Notes: generated by a model from the letters alone, not told the origin. A DNA stretch of 64,000 nt from JAZDCZ01 sp046757925 (GCA_046757925.1 JBHHZE010000011.1:10176-74175), one strand, 5' to 3'. Positions 54,511-64,000 are shown, counted from the stretch's first letter. Made by a program: numbers and translations.

Positions 54511-54969
54511 ATGGACCTCGACCTATTAAAGAACGCCGGTATCTTCGCAGATCTCGAATCTAGCGAACTCGAGCGCGTCGCCGAGATCTGCAAGCCGGTA
54601 GAGTTCAAATTTGGACAAACCATATTCAACGAGAACGAGCCGGGCAATCGTCTCTACATCATCTCTGACGGAGAGGTGCGCATATCGCGACAGGTGCCAG
54701 GATCCGGAGAGGAAGCACTCGCGGTTCTCAAGCCCGGTGCCTGCTTTGGAGAAATGGCGGTGCTGGATCGTTCAAAGCGTTCCACCGATGCGATCGCGAA
54801 CACCGACTGCGTTCTCCTCACCATAACCCGGTCCGACTTCGAGATGCTGTTGGACTTCGACCGTGATCTCGGATACAAGGTCCTCTGGTCCGTCGTGCGG
54901 CTGCTCTGCAGTCGGCTACGCGTGACCAACGACAACCTGCGTTCGTTTCTCGCCATGTCTATGTTCTAG
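54511..54969 (+). CDS. Cyclic-nucleotide-binding domain protein
   Basis: A 152-aa protein with one Crp-type beta-roll (about residues 8-125): NAGIFADLESSELERVAEIC, then the phosphate-binding-cassette-like GACFGEMAVLDRSKRS. There is no helix-turn-helix after the domain, only a helical tail, so it is not a standard CRP regulator. GGGGAGAA lies just before the ATG. Ligand and partner are unknown. Confidence 0.87.
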   Translation: MDLDLLKNAGIFADLESSELERVAEICKPVEFKFGQTIFNENEPGNRLYIISDGEVRISRQVPGSGEEALAVLKPGACFGEMAVLDRSKRSTDAIANTDCVLLTITRSDFEMLLDFDRDLGYKVLWSVVRLLCSRLRVTNDNLRSFLAMSMF

Positions 54970-55002
54970 CTGGCCACATACCGCATAACACCTCATCACT
55001 TA

Positions 55003-57594
55003 TCACTTGCCCCTGACAACGTATTCCGCTCGTCTCCCGGCTCCGAAAACCTCATACGATACCCGCCGAACATCTTCGGCGGTCACACTCCGCAACTGGT
55101 GTGCCCTCTGGGAAAAGTCGGAGGCGGAACCGTTGAGCCACGCCCGCAGGATCTCACCCGCTACCGACTCGCTTCTCTGGCGCTGGATTTCCACCAGGCC
55201 GGCCGCATAGTTACGTGCCCGATCCAGTTCGTCTTCCCGCACCGACTCCGCCGACAGGTGGCTCAGCTCGGCCAACATCGCGGCCCGTGCTTCGTCCTCG
55301 CGTTCGGGAGACATCGCGATGTACGTCATCACTACACCGGCTCTCCTTCTGAGCCACGGCATCGCGGCCACCGTATAGGCGAGCGACCGCTTCTCTCGCA
55401 GTTCTGCAAAAAGCCTCCCCGCAAGCCCGCTCAAGAGAGCGCACATTACGGAGATCGCATGCCGGTCGGTTGATCCACCGCTAGCGGCCGGAAAAGCCAT
55501 AGCCAAAGCAGTTTGCTCCTTCACGCGATCCTCGAGACCGCAGTCGGATTCGAACTGTGGCGCTGGCAAGCCCGACTGTCCCGATCCCGATCCAGCGGGC
55601 CAATCGGACAGCGGGCCTAACGAACCGAGTAAGTCTTCAATACCGAGATCGCCGACCGCGGCAGCGACGGCGCGATGCCCTTTCACTTGCTCATGCCATG
55701 TGCGGATGTCTTGGTCCGTAATCGCACTGACAATTTCCGCATCACCCAGCGCCGGGAGTCCGTACGGGTCAGGACCGTATGCTTGGGACAGGACGCATTG
55801 CAGTGGATAGCCGTACATATCATCACGCAATCGACGAGCGTCCCCGGCCTGCAGCGCTCGCTCCACCTCGATGTCTTCGCTGCACAAGCTCGGCTCGAGG
55901 GCGATCGTACGAAGAAGCCGTGCCGCCTGGCGGGCTGACTCCGCGCGGACCGTGGCGCTCCATCCCAATCCATCCACGGATACCGACGGCCCGATTCCAC
56001 CTCCCAGTAGCTCGGCGGCATAGAAGAGTCGATCGCGCTCGAGTCCTCCGGCGCCCTTGAGCGCCACTCGCGCTAGAAGACTCGACACCCCCGCCGTGGT
56101 TTCTGTCTCCATTTCCGGTATACCAGGTACCTGCAGGGCGATCGAGACCAAACCGGCCCCGCGTTTGGGAAATACCAGAAGATCGATTCCTTCGAACGCT
56201 ACATGGGCAATGCCACCCAGATCAGTGACCTCCCGTGATACGGTCGCTGCTGAGGATTCATGCCGCGGCAAGCGAACGCTTTGTGGAGCCGCGAGATCGC
56301 AGTTTGCTGACCTAACCGGCCACCTGCCGTCATCCCAATCCGTAGTGGCGCCGTCTGGGAGATAGAAAGCTGCCGATGCATCTGCAGGGCGGAGATACTT
56401 TGTGAACGCGTTCTTCACATCGGCGGGCGTCACGCGCATCGTCTGGTCAAACAGATTCTGAGCCAGTTCATACCCGCCTAGTGCCTCTGCTTCGCACAGC
56501 ACAGCCGCCCGCCCATCCACCGACTCGAATCGTCGAGCCCAGCTTGCCGCAACCAGCGAGCGCGCCCGCTCGAGTTCAACTGCGTCAACTTCCTCCTCGA
56601 TCAGTTGCTCTACGATCCCAAGGCTGCGCTCGACGGCTTCGTCCAAGGTACGTGGCTCACTCTCGAGCGAAATACCGAATACTCCGAGTTCGGTAGGCGT
56701 GTAGTGCGACGATCCAACCGCGTTTGCCAATCCCGCCGATCGGACTCCACGATACAGGCGGGATCCTCTACCGGCTCCCAGCACAACCGCAGCGACATCC
56801 AGAGCAGGCGTAGTCTCGTGCAACGCATCGACTGTCCGCCACCCAACCACCACCAGCGGCCGAGCCACATCTCCGCTCAGGACACAGACTGACGCCGGAG
56901 TCCGATCGGGCTCTTTCGGGGAACCCTCAACGCTCGCCTCCGGTCTATTCCATCCTCCATAGGCTTCTTCCGCGAGACGCAACGCCGTATCTGCGTTCAG
57001 ATCTCCCACTATCCCCACGATGATTCTGCCGGGGGTGTATCGCGTGGTGTAGTAAGAGCACAGATCATCTGCCGTCAGCTTCCTGAGTCCTTCCTCGCTC
57101 CCGACTCGCCAACGGCGCATGCGGTGCCTAGAGAACAACAGGCTGTAAAGTGTCTCACCCACCACCGCCGCCGGCGCATCGAGCTTTCTCCTCGCCTCCT
57201 GAACGATCACCTCGAGCTCACGTCTCAGTTCACCGCCATCCAGTGCGGCGTTGATCAGAGCATCGGATTGGATGTCCAGCGCGCGTTCCAAACCGCCTCC
57301 GGCGGCCGGCAGGACCGTGTAGTAGACGGTCTTATCATAAATCGTAGCTGCATTGAGATATCCGCCCAGCAACTGAGTGTCGCGAGCGACTTCGCCCGGT
57401 TTCCGCCGCGCCGTTCCCTTGAAAAACATGTGTTCCAAGACGTGGGCAATGCCAACCCATTCGTCTGGTTCATCGAAATAACCTGCTTTGACATGAGTTA
57501 CCACGGCTACGACCGGTGCAGATGTATCCTGCTGTACCACAACGGTGAGCCCGTTGGGGAGCACTTCCCTGATGACACCCTCTGTCCACGACAT
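55003..57594 (-). CDS. M16-family metallopeptidase, two-domain
   Basis: Zinc peptidase of 863 aa with two fused M16 modules. The first has the inverted zinc motif HVLEHMFFKGT (HxxEH) and the downstream Glu in ELEVIVQEARR; the second lacks it and is probably structural, as in pitrilysin-like proteins. No signal peptide is visible (MSWTEGVIREVLPNGLTVVV), so it may be cytoplasmic or processed in an unusual manner. ATG at 57594 is chosen over GTG three bases earlier. Confidence 0.9.
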   Translation of the reverse strand: MSWTEGVIREVLPNGLTVVVQQDTSAPVVAVVTHVKAGYFDEPDEWVGIAHVLEHMFFKGTARRKPGEVARDTQLLGGYLNAATIYDKTVYYTVLPAAGGGLERALDIQSDALINAALDGGELRRELEVIVQEARRKLDAPAAVVGETLYSLLFSRHRMRRWRVGSEEGLRKLTADDLCSYYTTRYTPGRIIVGIVGDLNADTALRLAEEAYGGWNRPEASVEGSPKEPDRTPASVCVLSGDVARPLVVVGWRTVDALHETTPALDVAAVVLGAGRGSRLYRGVRSAGLANAVGSSHYTPTELGVFGISLESEPRTLDEAVERSLGIVEQLIEEEVDAVELERARSLVAASWARRFESVDGRAAVLCEAEALGGYELAQNLFDQTMRVTPADVKNAFTKYLRPADASAAFYLPDGATTDWDDGRWPVRSANCDLAAPQSVRLPRHESSAATVSREVTDLGGIAHVAFEGIDLLVFPKRGAGLVSIALQVPGIPEMETETTAGVSSLLARVALKGAGGLERDRLFYAAELLGGGIGPSVSVDGLGWSATVRAESARQAARLLRTIALEPSLCSEDIEVERALQAGDARRLRDDMYGYPLQCVLSQAYGPDPYGLPALGDAEIVSAITDQDIRTWHEQVKGHRAVAAAVGDLGIEDLLGSLGPLSDWPAGSGSGQSGLPAPQFESDCGLEDRVKEQTALAMAFPAASGGSTDRHAISVMCALLSGLAGRLFAELREKRSLAYTVAAMPWLRRRAGVVMTYIAMSPEREDEARAAMLAELSHLSAESVREDELDRARNYAAGLVEIQRQRSESVAGEILRAWLNGSASDFSQRAHQLRSVTAEDVRRVSYEVFGAGRRAEYVVRGK

Positions 57595-57702
57595 CACACA
57601 AACCTAACGAGATAGAAAGACTCGCACTCGAGGGTCGTTTGTTTTGCGGCAAGAATCAATTGGCGTGTGGTGGACGTACCGTCGTCGGCGGCAGCGAGAC
57701 AA

Positions 57703-58821
57703 TCAGCGAATTATCGTCAACAGTCCAGCCGCCGCAGCTCCCCGAACGAAGCTCTCGGCGTCTGTTATCGGAATCGCCAGTCCTGTCTCGGTACGACTGC
57801 GTCGTGCAATCCATCGCATGTACTGATCCATGGAAGACTCGCTCAGCTCGCGGTCATCCATTTTCATCTGCAGAACGATTTCTTCCCAGGCGCCCGCGTA
57901 GGTGACACCGCCTGTCGTCTTCACGCGGTGAGATTCGCTCGGATTGCGCCGCAACTGCATCCCCTGCAGTTCCGTAAGTAGCGTACCGAACAGTTCGAGC
58001 TGGCGAGGGTCTCTAATGCTACCGTCGGTCTGAGTGGCCTCCACTTCTGCCAGTAGCCGTTCCGTGGGATCGGTGTTTTCGGCCAGTTCCACCAATCGAG
58101 CCGACCAAGGTGTCAACTCAGGATCATCAGCCGGCAGCCGGTAGATCGATTTCTTGAGTTCTAACAGCCGCCAAACTGCCAATTCGTCGATGTGGTCAAC
58201 GGGGCTGGTTCGCTCGAAGTGAAACAGCGCGGCCTCGTACTCCCCGCGGTCGTACAAGAGGTTGCCAAGATAGATTCTGGCTTCCGCATGGGTCGAATCG
58301 AGGTCCAGTGCCCGCCTCAGCCAGTATAGTGAGCCATCCTCATCGCCCAGCCGATGAGTCGAGTAGCCAAGGCAAGCCGCGGCCTCCGATGAATCCGCGT
58401 GGCAGTCGACGGCGATCTCGAAGAACCCGCGCGCATGGTCGATCATGGCTTCGCGGAACAGCGCACGGCCAACCTGCAACATCAAATCGTGGTCTTCGCG
58501 AAAGCCGAGCGCCAGGATCCGGTCGAAGCAGCGCAGTGCGGCAGCGCGCTCGCCGAGCTTGAGAAGGGTTTCACCAACCCCGGCCAGCGCTTCCTCATGA
58601 TCGGGATCTAAGGCGAGTGCTTCCTCGAAGCTCCGCCGGGCCCACGCGAACTCGTCGCGGGCCAGCCGGGCGTACGCGGCCCCAACGTGCAGATCGACCG
58701 AGAATGGGTAGAGTTCCAGGCCGTTCCTCAGAACGTCAAGAGCCTCTTCGTAGCGCCCTTCGTTGTAGAAGGTATGCGCCCGTTCGCTGTAGTCCTCTGA
58801 ACTTAAGAAGGGGTCCGACAC
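57703..58821 (-). CDS. Tetratricopeptide repeat protein
   Basis: Soluble 372-aa protein with five or six TPRs in residues of about 10-235 (YNEGRYEEALDVLRNGLELYP, ALDPDHEEALAGVGETLLKLG, ALDLDSTHAEARIYLGNLLYDRG). The C-terminal third is a non-repeat region. GTG at 58821 is the apparent start. It lies 108 bases upstream of the M16 gene in the same direction. Partner unknown. Confidence 0.87.
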   Translation of the reverse strand: MSDPFLSSEDYSERAHTFYNEGRYEEALDVLRNGLELYPFSVDLHVGAAYARLARDEFAWARRSFEEALALDPDHEEALAGVGETLLKLGERAAALRCFDRILALGFREDHDLMLQVGRALFREAMIDHARGFFEIAVDCHADSSEAAACLGYSTHRLGDEDGSLYWLRRALDLDSTHAEARIYLGNLLYDRGEYEAALFHFERTSPVDHIDELAVWRLLELKKSIYRLPADDPELTPWSARLVELAENTDPTERLLAEVEATQTDGSIRDPRQLELFGTLLTELQGMQLRRNPSESHRVKTTGGVTYAGAWEEIVLQMKMDDRELSESSMDQYMRWIARRSRTETGLAIPITDAESFVRGAAAAGLLTIIR

Positions 58822-58954
58822 CGGCCGGGCCTCCGTTGGGAAGTCGCAACAGAATAAGGGCTAACTGTCCACAAGACAAGCGCTTGCCGGAGAACGACTG
58901 CGCCCACCCTGGCAACCTGTCGGTTCTGGAAAGGGATTCCCGAGTTCAGATCTG

Positions 58955-59443
58955 TCAATTTGGCGAGGGAGTCACCGATATATGCTCGGTGTGGATTCTC
59001 CACGCGCCATCGTCCCGGTCGCGGACCCAGAGGACCGTGACCGAACCGGACGAGGGCAGCCGCCTCGAACCATTGCTCACAATGTCCAGTGAGTGCCGGA
59101 ACGTTGTGAGCGCCAGATCCGCGCTCAGGATTTCGATCTGTGGATTCTGCTTGACGAAATTTACGCGCTCGAGATCAGCGAACATTTCCTTCAGCCGCGC
59201 CGATTCCTCATCCCAACCATGCGACACGTGCCCATCTGCCCCAATCACCGTAAGCTCGGGAGACCGGTCATAGAAACTCACAACGGAATCGACTTCCCTG
59301 TTGTTGATTGCGCGGACCCACGCGTTCAGCTGAGCCTCCACGGCCTGCTGAATAACGCGCTCCTCACGTAACGACAGGCCCGCTTGGGAACACGCCAGAA
59401 CCACCGAGCAAGCCAGTACCGAGACGCATCTGGAAAATCGCAT
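58955..59443 (-). CDS. SnoaL/DUF4440-like lipoprotein
   Basis: A 162-aa exported protein with lipobox VVLAC. The domain has AQLNAWVRAINNREVDSVVSFYD and ends in DGAWRIHTEHIS, matching the NTF2-like fold of SnoaL/DUF4440 proteins, which often act as hydrolases, isomerases or ligand-binding subunits. ATG at 59443 is chosen as it starts the signal sequence and has AAGGAC upstream. Divergent from the next peptidase gene. Confidence 0.85.
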   Translation of the reverse strand: MRFSRCVSVLACSVVLACSQAGLSLREERVIQQAVEAQLNAWVRAINNREVDSVVSFYDRSPELTVIGADGHVSHGWDEESARLKEMFADLERVNFVKQNPQIEILSADLALTTFRHSLDIVSNGSRRLPSSGSVTVLWVRDRDDGAWRIHTEHISVTPSPN

Positions 59444-59653
59444 CACTGCCGTCCTTTTCTGGAAAGCGTTCGCCTCAGAACATAACAGAGTGCCGAAGAG
59501 GGAATCGGTCGTGACCAAGTGGTATGGACACATCCTCTTCCACACCCTGTTAAGGTACAAATAGGGCAACTTGCGTCAATGTGCCAGTACGGATAGCGTA
59601 ACGGCAACCGCTGGCGGGCAACTCGACCCAACTCACTAAGCTGGAGATACAGC

Positions 59654-61090
59654 ATGCGATTCCCGGCAATTCTGGCTAGCCTCTTCCTTACTACTCCGCT
59701 CTGGTCGCAGTCCGTTCCGGGGAGCGACGATCCTAGGATTCACGATCTCGTGGCCGCAGTATCAGCCGCCCGGATCCAAACCGACATCACCAAACTCGTG
59801 AGCTTTGGTACACGGAGCACATTGTCAGACACGTTGTCCCATACCAGAGGAATCGGAGCGGCACGCCGTTGGATCAAGGATGAATTCGAACAGATCTCCC
59901 AAGAGTGTGGAGGATGTCTCGAAGTCTCTTATATCTCGGAACTCTTCCCGGCGGCTCGGCGGCTTCCCACTCCCACCAACATAGTCAACGTCGTCGCGAT
60001 TCAACGCGGGGCCACGGATCCTAACCGCATGATCATAATGAGTGGCGATATCGATAGCCGGATCAGCCTCAACAGCAACGCGATCGACTCGGCACCCGGA
60101 GCCAACGACAACGCCAGTGGAATGGCCGGCGTGCTCGAGGCGGCTCGGGTGCTCACCAAGTACCGGTTCAACGGTTCAGTAGTGTACATGGGCTTGTCTG
60201 GTGAGGAACAGGGCCTGTACGGCGGAGGTACCGTGGCCCGATACGCTCGTGAACACGGCTGGAATATCGAAGGCGTTCTCAACAACGATATGATCGGCAA
60301 TATCGAGGGTGGGAGCGGTGTCATTGACAACACTCATGCACGGGTTTTCTCCGATGGTATCGTACCTCTGGATGTCGCTCTCACGAATCTGGCGGGTGAC
60401 GGATTGCGTAATGCGGCGCGCGACTCGAGCACTATCGAGGTTTCTGCCACAGAGTTCAGCCGGATCCTCAGACAGGTACAGTTGCGTCGCCGAACCGGAG
60501 GTGACGTCGACGGCATTTCCCGCCAGCTCGCTCGCTACGTGGACCGCGCGGCCGATCTGTACATTCCCAACTTGGATATCATGATGGTCTATCGCCTCGA
60601 TCGATTCGGACGAGGTGGCCACCACACGCCGTTCGCAAACCTGGGATATCGCGGCGTCCGAATAATGGAGGCCAACGAGAACTACACTCGTCAGCACCAA
60701 GACATCAGGGTGGAGAACGGCGTTCACTACGGCGACGTGCTGGAAGGCGTCGATTTCGACTACGCAGCCAAGCTCACCGCATTGAATGCCGCAACTATGG
60801 CAGCGCTTGCGTGGGCCCCAGGACCGCCAACCAACGTTCGGATCTCCGGAGCCGTACGACCCTCCGCAAGGATGAGATGGCAACCGCCGTCTGACGCGGC
60901 AAACGTCGCCGGCTACCGGGTGTACTGGCGCTTGACCGACTCCCCTACCTGGGACTTCTCCAGATCCGTCGGCAATGTCACAGATTACACATTCGAAGGG
61001 CTCATCATCGATAACTACTTCTTTGGCGTTGCGGCGGTGGGTGCGGACGGCAATGAAAGTGTGGTGGTCTTCCCCTCACCCGGGCGCTAG
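59654..61090 (+). CDS. M28-family peptidase with C-terminal Fn3-like domain
   Basis: Secreted 478-aa protein with a signal peptide (MRFPAILASLFLTTPLWSQS), an M28 zinc-peptidase domain (about 95-390) and a fibronectin type III-like domain (about 390-478: PPTNVRISGAVRPSARMRWQ, VAGYRVYWR). Metal motifs are GANDNASGMAG, GLSGEEQGLYGGG, NNDMIGN and RGGHHTPFAN. The first ligand, normally HxD, reads GDIDSR, so Asp replaces His. It is followed immediately by the MFS gene. Confidence 0.88.
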   Translation: MRFPAILASLFLTTPLWSQSVPGSDDPRIHDLVAAVSAARIQTDITKLVSFGTRSTLSDTLSHTRGIGAARRWIKDEFEQISQECGGCLEVSYISELFPAARRLPTPTNIVNVVAIQRGATDPNRMIIMSGDIDSRISLNSNAIDSAPGANDNASGMAGVLEAARVLTKYRFNGSVVYMGLSGEEQGLYGGGTVARYAREHGWNIEGVLNNDMIGNIEGGSGVIDNTHARVFSDGIVPLDVALTNLAGDGLRNAARDSSTIEVSATEFSRILRQVQLRRRTGGDVDGISRQLARYVDRAADLYIPNLDIMMVYRLDRFGRGGHHTPFANLGYRGVRIMEANENYTRQHQDIRVENGVHYGDVLEGVDFDYAAKLTALNAATMAALAWAPGPPTNVRISGAVRPSARMRWQPPSDAANVAGYRVYWRLTDSPTWDFSRSVGNVTDYTFEGLIIDNYFFGVAAVGADGNESVVVFPSPGR

Positions 61091-62317
61091 GTGCCACGCC
61101 TTACACCGTATCAGAGACGCTTGTTCGTCTTTCTCAGCGTAGCGACCTTCTTCGAGGGATACGACTTCACCGCGCTGGGTCAAATCCTGCCCAACCTGCG
61201 GGCCGACATGAATCTCGCTGAGGGCGCCGGAGGACAACTCGTCTCCGTAATCGGCGTGGGCACCATGTTGGCCTATCTGCTGGTTCGGCTTGCAGACAGA
61301 TGGGGCAGATTGCGTGTTCTTACGATCACTATCATGGGGTACGCAACCTTCACATTCCTGACCGGCCTCTCTCGGACACCGTATGATTTCGCGTTCTACC
61401 AGACCGCTGCACGAACATTTCTCATTGCCGAATGGGCGCTGAGTATGGTATTCGCGGCAGAGGAGTTCCCCGCAGAACGCAGGGCGTTCTTGATCGGTGT
61501 AATCCAGATGGCGACCGCCATGGGATCTATCACCTGCGCCGCCTTAGTACCTCTGTTACTACTCTCGCCGTATGGTTGGCGTACCGTGTACTTCGTTGGG
61601 GTCATCCCGATTCTCCTGGTGGCTTATGCCAGGCGCTCCCTGCGGGAAACCGCACGTTACTCTACCTATGCGGCCCAGGCTGGAGAGACAAAGCGAAGCT
61701 TTCTCGCAATCCTACGGTCACCCTATCGCAAGCGCGTTATGCAGATGGCCGTCATCTGGGGACTTACATATATGTGTACGCAGCCGGCCGTGATATTCTG
61801 GAAGGAGTTTGCGGTTGGCGAGCGAGGCTTCACCGACGGCCAGGTGGGCCTCGCCATCGCAGTCGCATCACTCGGCAGCATGCCCCTGGTATTGGTCGCC
61901 GGGAAACTTTTGGACGTTTGGGGTAGACGGTTCGGCGCCATACTGATCTACATGGCCTGTGCCGTCTCTGTCGTCGCCGCATACCAGATGAACGGTTTCT
62001 GGCTGCTGACCGTATCCCTTATGGGAGCCATATTCGCGGCCGTGGCTCTCCTTACGTTGCTCAACGCTCTCACAACCGAACTCTTCCCCACGGAGCTTCG
62101 GGGCGATGCGTTTGCTTGGTGCAACAATCTTCTGGGCCGGATAGGTTATGTCATAGCACCGTGGATCGTCGGGGAGGCGGCAGAGCGAATCGGTTGGGGC
62201 AATTCCGTGTCACTGACAGTGGGATTCGTTCTTGTAGCTTTGGTGTTGTTGTTGTGGCAACTGCCGGAAACGAGCCGCAGAGAACTCGAGGACACCGCCG
62301 CTATTGTCGTAGCGTAG
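61091..62317 (+). CDS. MFS transporter
   Basis: Twelve-helix major facilitator transporter of 408 aa. LFVFLSVATFFEGYDFTALG, RLADRWGRLRVLTITIMG (the loop 2-3 motif) and VWGRRFGAI near mid-protein are typical. GTG at 61091 directly follows the M28 stop, so the two are co-translated. Substrate is unknown; sugar or metabolite/H+ symport families are both possible. Confidence 0.87.
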   Translation: MPRLTPYQRRLFVFLSVATFFEGYDFTALGQILPNLRADMNLAEGAGGQLVSVIGVGTMLAYLLVRLADRWGRLRVLTITIMGYATFTFLTGLSRTPYDFAFYQTAARTFLIAEWALSMVFAAEEFPAERRAFLIGVIQMATAMGSITCAALVPLLLLSPYGWRTVYFVGVIPILLVAYARRSLRETARYSTYAAQAGETKRSFLAILRSPYRKRVMQMAVIWGLTYMCTQPAVIFWKEFAVGERGFTDGQVGLAIAVASLGSMPLVLVAGKLLDVWGRRFGAILIYMACAVSVVAAYQMNGFWLLTVSLMGAIFAAVALLTLLNALTTELFPTELRGDAFAWCNNLLGRIGYVIAPWIVGEAAERIGWGNSVSLTVGFVLVALVLLLWQLPETSRRELEDTAAIVVA

Positions 62318-62357
62318 TTGGTGCAGACATGTTCATGACACCAATGAGATACCAGTA

Positions 62358-63188
62358 GTGGAAGATCGTCTAACGGCAGTTAGAACCGCCTTACGTGGAT
62401 CCTACGACATTGCTCGGCAGCTTGGACGAGGCAGCATGGCAAGCGTTTACCTGGCGGTGCGACTCGCCGATTCTCGGGCGGTCGCCATAAAAGTGCTGCA
62501 CCCTGAGCTCGCCATCTCAATGGGGGCCGGCAGATTCCACCGTGAGATCTCATTGCTCAAGCGCCTGGAGCATCCCCATATCCTGCCGCTGCTGGACTCG
62601 GAGGAAATTGGAGGACTCCTGTTCTACGTGATGCCCTGTGCCGACGGCGATTCTCTGGGCACCCGCCTGGACGGACACGGCAGTTTCGAGATTGAAGAAA
62701 CGATAGACATCACCAAGCAGATAGCGAGCGCCCTCGATTACGCACACGGGCAAAACGTAATGCACCGCGACATCAAACCCGGCAACATCTTGTTCGACAG
62801 GGGCCGCGCGATGCTCTGCGATTTCGGAGTGGCGCGCGCCATAGTCCAAGCCGCCGGCGAACACATTTCTTCCACCGGCGTCATTGTCGGCACGCCCTCG
62901 TATATGAGTCCCGAGCAGGCGTCAGGAAAGGGCGAGCTGGACGGACGCAGTGACGTGTATTCGCTGGCGTGCGTCGTCTACGACATGCTGGTCGGACAGC
63001 CTCCGTTCACAGGTCACTCCGCACAGGCGATCATGGCGCGCCAGGTGAATGAACGGCCGCCTTCTATCAGGGTCGTGCGACCACAAGTCCCGGACCATGT
63101 CGAACGGGCGATCTTCCATGCCCTCGAAAAGCGACCGGAGGACAGGCCTCAAACCGCCGGCCGCTTTGCCGAGCGTCTAAGCACATAG
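62358..63188 (+). CDS. Ser/Thr protein kinase, kinase domain only
   Basis: Hanks-type kinase of 276 aa. All key motifs are present: GRGSMASVY loop, Lys45 in VAIKVL, HRDIKPGN with catalytic Asp138, DFGVAR (Asp155) and GTPSYMSPEQ. The protein ends right after the kinase domain, with no transmembrane or sensor region, unlike many bacterial kinases including the decayed neighbour. GTG at 62358; 40 bases after the MFS gene. It is likely soluble, with unknown input. Confidence 0.93.
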   Translation: MEDRLTAVRTALRGSYDIARQLGRGSMASVYLAVRLADSRAVAIKVLHPELAISMGAGRFHREISLLKRLEHPHILPLLDSEEIGGLLFYVMPCADGDSLGTRLDGHGSFEIEETIDITKQIASALDYAHGQNVMHRDIKPGNILFDRGRAMLCDFGVARAIVQAAGEHISSTGVIVGTPSYMSPEQASGKGELDGRSDVYSLACVVYDMLVGQPPFTGHSAQAIMARQVNERPPSIRVVRPQVPDHVERAIFHALEKRPEDRPQTAGRFAERLST

Positions 63189-64000
63189 CCGAAAGCAGGC
63201 TCTGTACCCCCACCAATGAGCTGATTGAAAAACGGCTTCCGGCTCCTTGCTGGCTATCGAATACCAGTCTATTGCATTCGGTGATTCCGCCACGCAACGA
63301 TACATCAGTTCGAGAATGGCAAGTGATTCGGAATCGGGCTTCGACCGGCGGAATTCCTCTAAGAGATTCGCCGCATAATCCAGTCTGTTACTCCGCAGAC
63401 CTTCTTCGACGAGGTGAAACAGGACAGGAGCAAACCCGTTCGTCAGTTCATAGGCAGTTGCGAATGCCACGTCGGCCAGCGAGTCCTGCTGCGGTCCGCG
63501 AGGCAGCAGGTGGGTATACGCTTCACCCAGTCCCACCCAACCCTCAGGCCACGTGGAGTCCAGTGAGACCGCGTGTCGGAACCAGTGAACCGCCGAATCC
63601 GACCGTGCCACCGAATTAGTGGCATCGCTCAAGAACGCCCGCAACCGCGAGCGAACGATGCGCGCCGGTCCGTAAGCATCCCCGCGTGATCGAGGGCCAG
63701 TCCGACAAGCCGTGTGGCCATCCTCGTGTCGTGAAGCCAACTGGCTGCCTGAGCTGCCTTGACTGCGGCAACCGCAAAGGCTGAATCCTTTACACACCCC
63801 AGAGCGTAGATGTCGCTCCGTGCGTCCAGATTCACGGAACCCATCGCCTGCTCCGGGCTCATGTAGGCCGGCGTCCCCACAGTGAGACCGGTCTCAGTCA
63901 GTTGCTCGCTACCCAGCCGGCTCATGGCCCGGGCTACACCGAAATCCGTAACCAGGGCGTGACCTCCGGAGAGCAATACATTCTCCGGCTTCACGTCGCG
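63177..64000 (-). pseudogene. Decayed Ser/Thr kinase-TPR protein (5' end outside window)
   Basis: The minus strand enters with RDVKPENVLL and goes through DFGVAR, GTPAYMSPEQ and DARSDIYALGCV, then jumps to KDSAFAVAAVKAAQAASW, a TPR-type segment; the rest of the kinase C-lobe, any membrane helix and early TPRs are missing. Near 63660 the frame must shift by one base: DRRA continues as RIVRSRLRAFLSD in the next frame. The TPR part (PEGWVGLGEAYTHLLP) ends at 63177. This is read as an internal deletion plus a frameshift. Its stop overlaps the intact kinase by 12 bases. Confidence 0.75.

Noticed and set aside
57255..57494. Short minus-strand frame within the M16 gene
   Set aside because: Out-of-frame shadow of the peptidase gene.

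Overview
This 64-kb window comes from a Gram-negative (diderm) bacterium with intermediate GC content and frequent GTG starts. The outer membrane is shown by LptF/LptG, a PilQ secretin and several lipoproteins. The mix of a complete type IV pilus locus, Hanks-type kinases including a kinase-TPR remnant, an ECF sigma/zinc anti-sigma pair, and M28, M16 and M24 peptidases fits the Gemmatimonadota or a nearby lineage. That assignment is a judgement from gene content, not a phylogeny. No rRNA, tRNA, CRISPR array, insertion sequence or phage gene was seen, and no gene-free gap exceeds about 260 bases.

Positions 1-31,800 are read entirely on the minus strand. In transcription order the run holds comEA; pilB-pilT-pilC; pilS-pilR followed by three membrane or glycosyltransferase genes; two tandem type IV pilins; three minor-pilin-like genes; pilM-N-O-P-Q; a large Ig-like/beta-propeller lipoprotein; aroC-aroK; and the conserved block topA-trmFO-xerC-hslV-hslU, with hslU cut by the window edge. 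A canonical -24/-12 (sigma-54) promoter lies in front of the first pilin, and the sigma-54 activator PilR is encoded just upstream, so the pilin regulatory circuit can be read from the sequence. Sigma-70-like promoters precede pilM and pilB.

Positions 31,800-39,200 carry an M28 peptidase (minus), then on the plus strand lptF-lptG, an NhaC-type antiporter and ctaA, then on the minus strand a V4R-like protein with an M24 peptidase.

Positions 39,989-46,418 are a tightly packed plus-strand operon: an ECF sigma factor of SigR type, an RsrA-like zinc anti-sigma factor, a DUF92 membrane protein, a geranylgeranyl-reductase-like flavoprotein, a flavin reductase, a methyltransferase, an SRPBCC protein, a FabF-type ketosynthase and an aquaporin. 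Nearly every junction overlaps or abuts. This is the best candidate for an undescribed system: a redox-switched pathway for a lipid or polyketide-like product.

Positions 46,464-49,008 (minus) hold a STAS protein and the cytochrome c maturation genes ccmA-B-C plus a small ccmD. From 49,271 onward come acs, a DsbA/VKOR disulfide pair, small proteins, OsmC, a CDP-alcohol phosphatidyltransferase, a cyclic-nucleotide-binding protein, a double M16 peptidase, a TPR protein, a SnoaL-like lipoprotein, and an M28 peptidase-MFS-Ser/Thr kinase group. A decayed kinase-TPR gene enters from the right edge on the minus strand.
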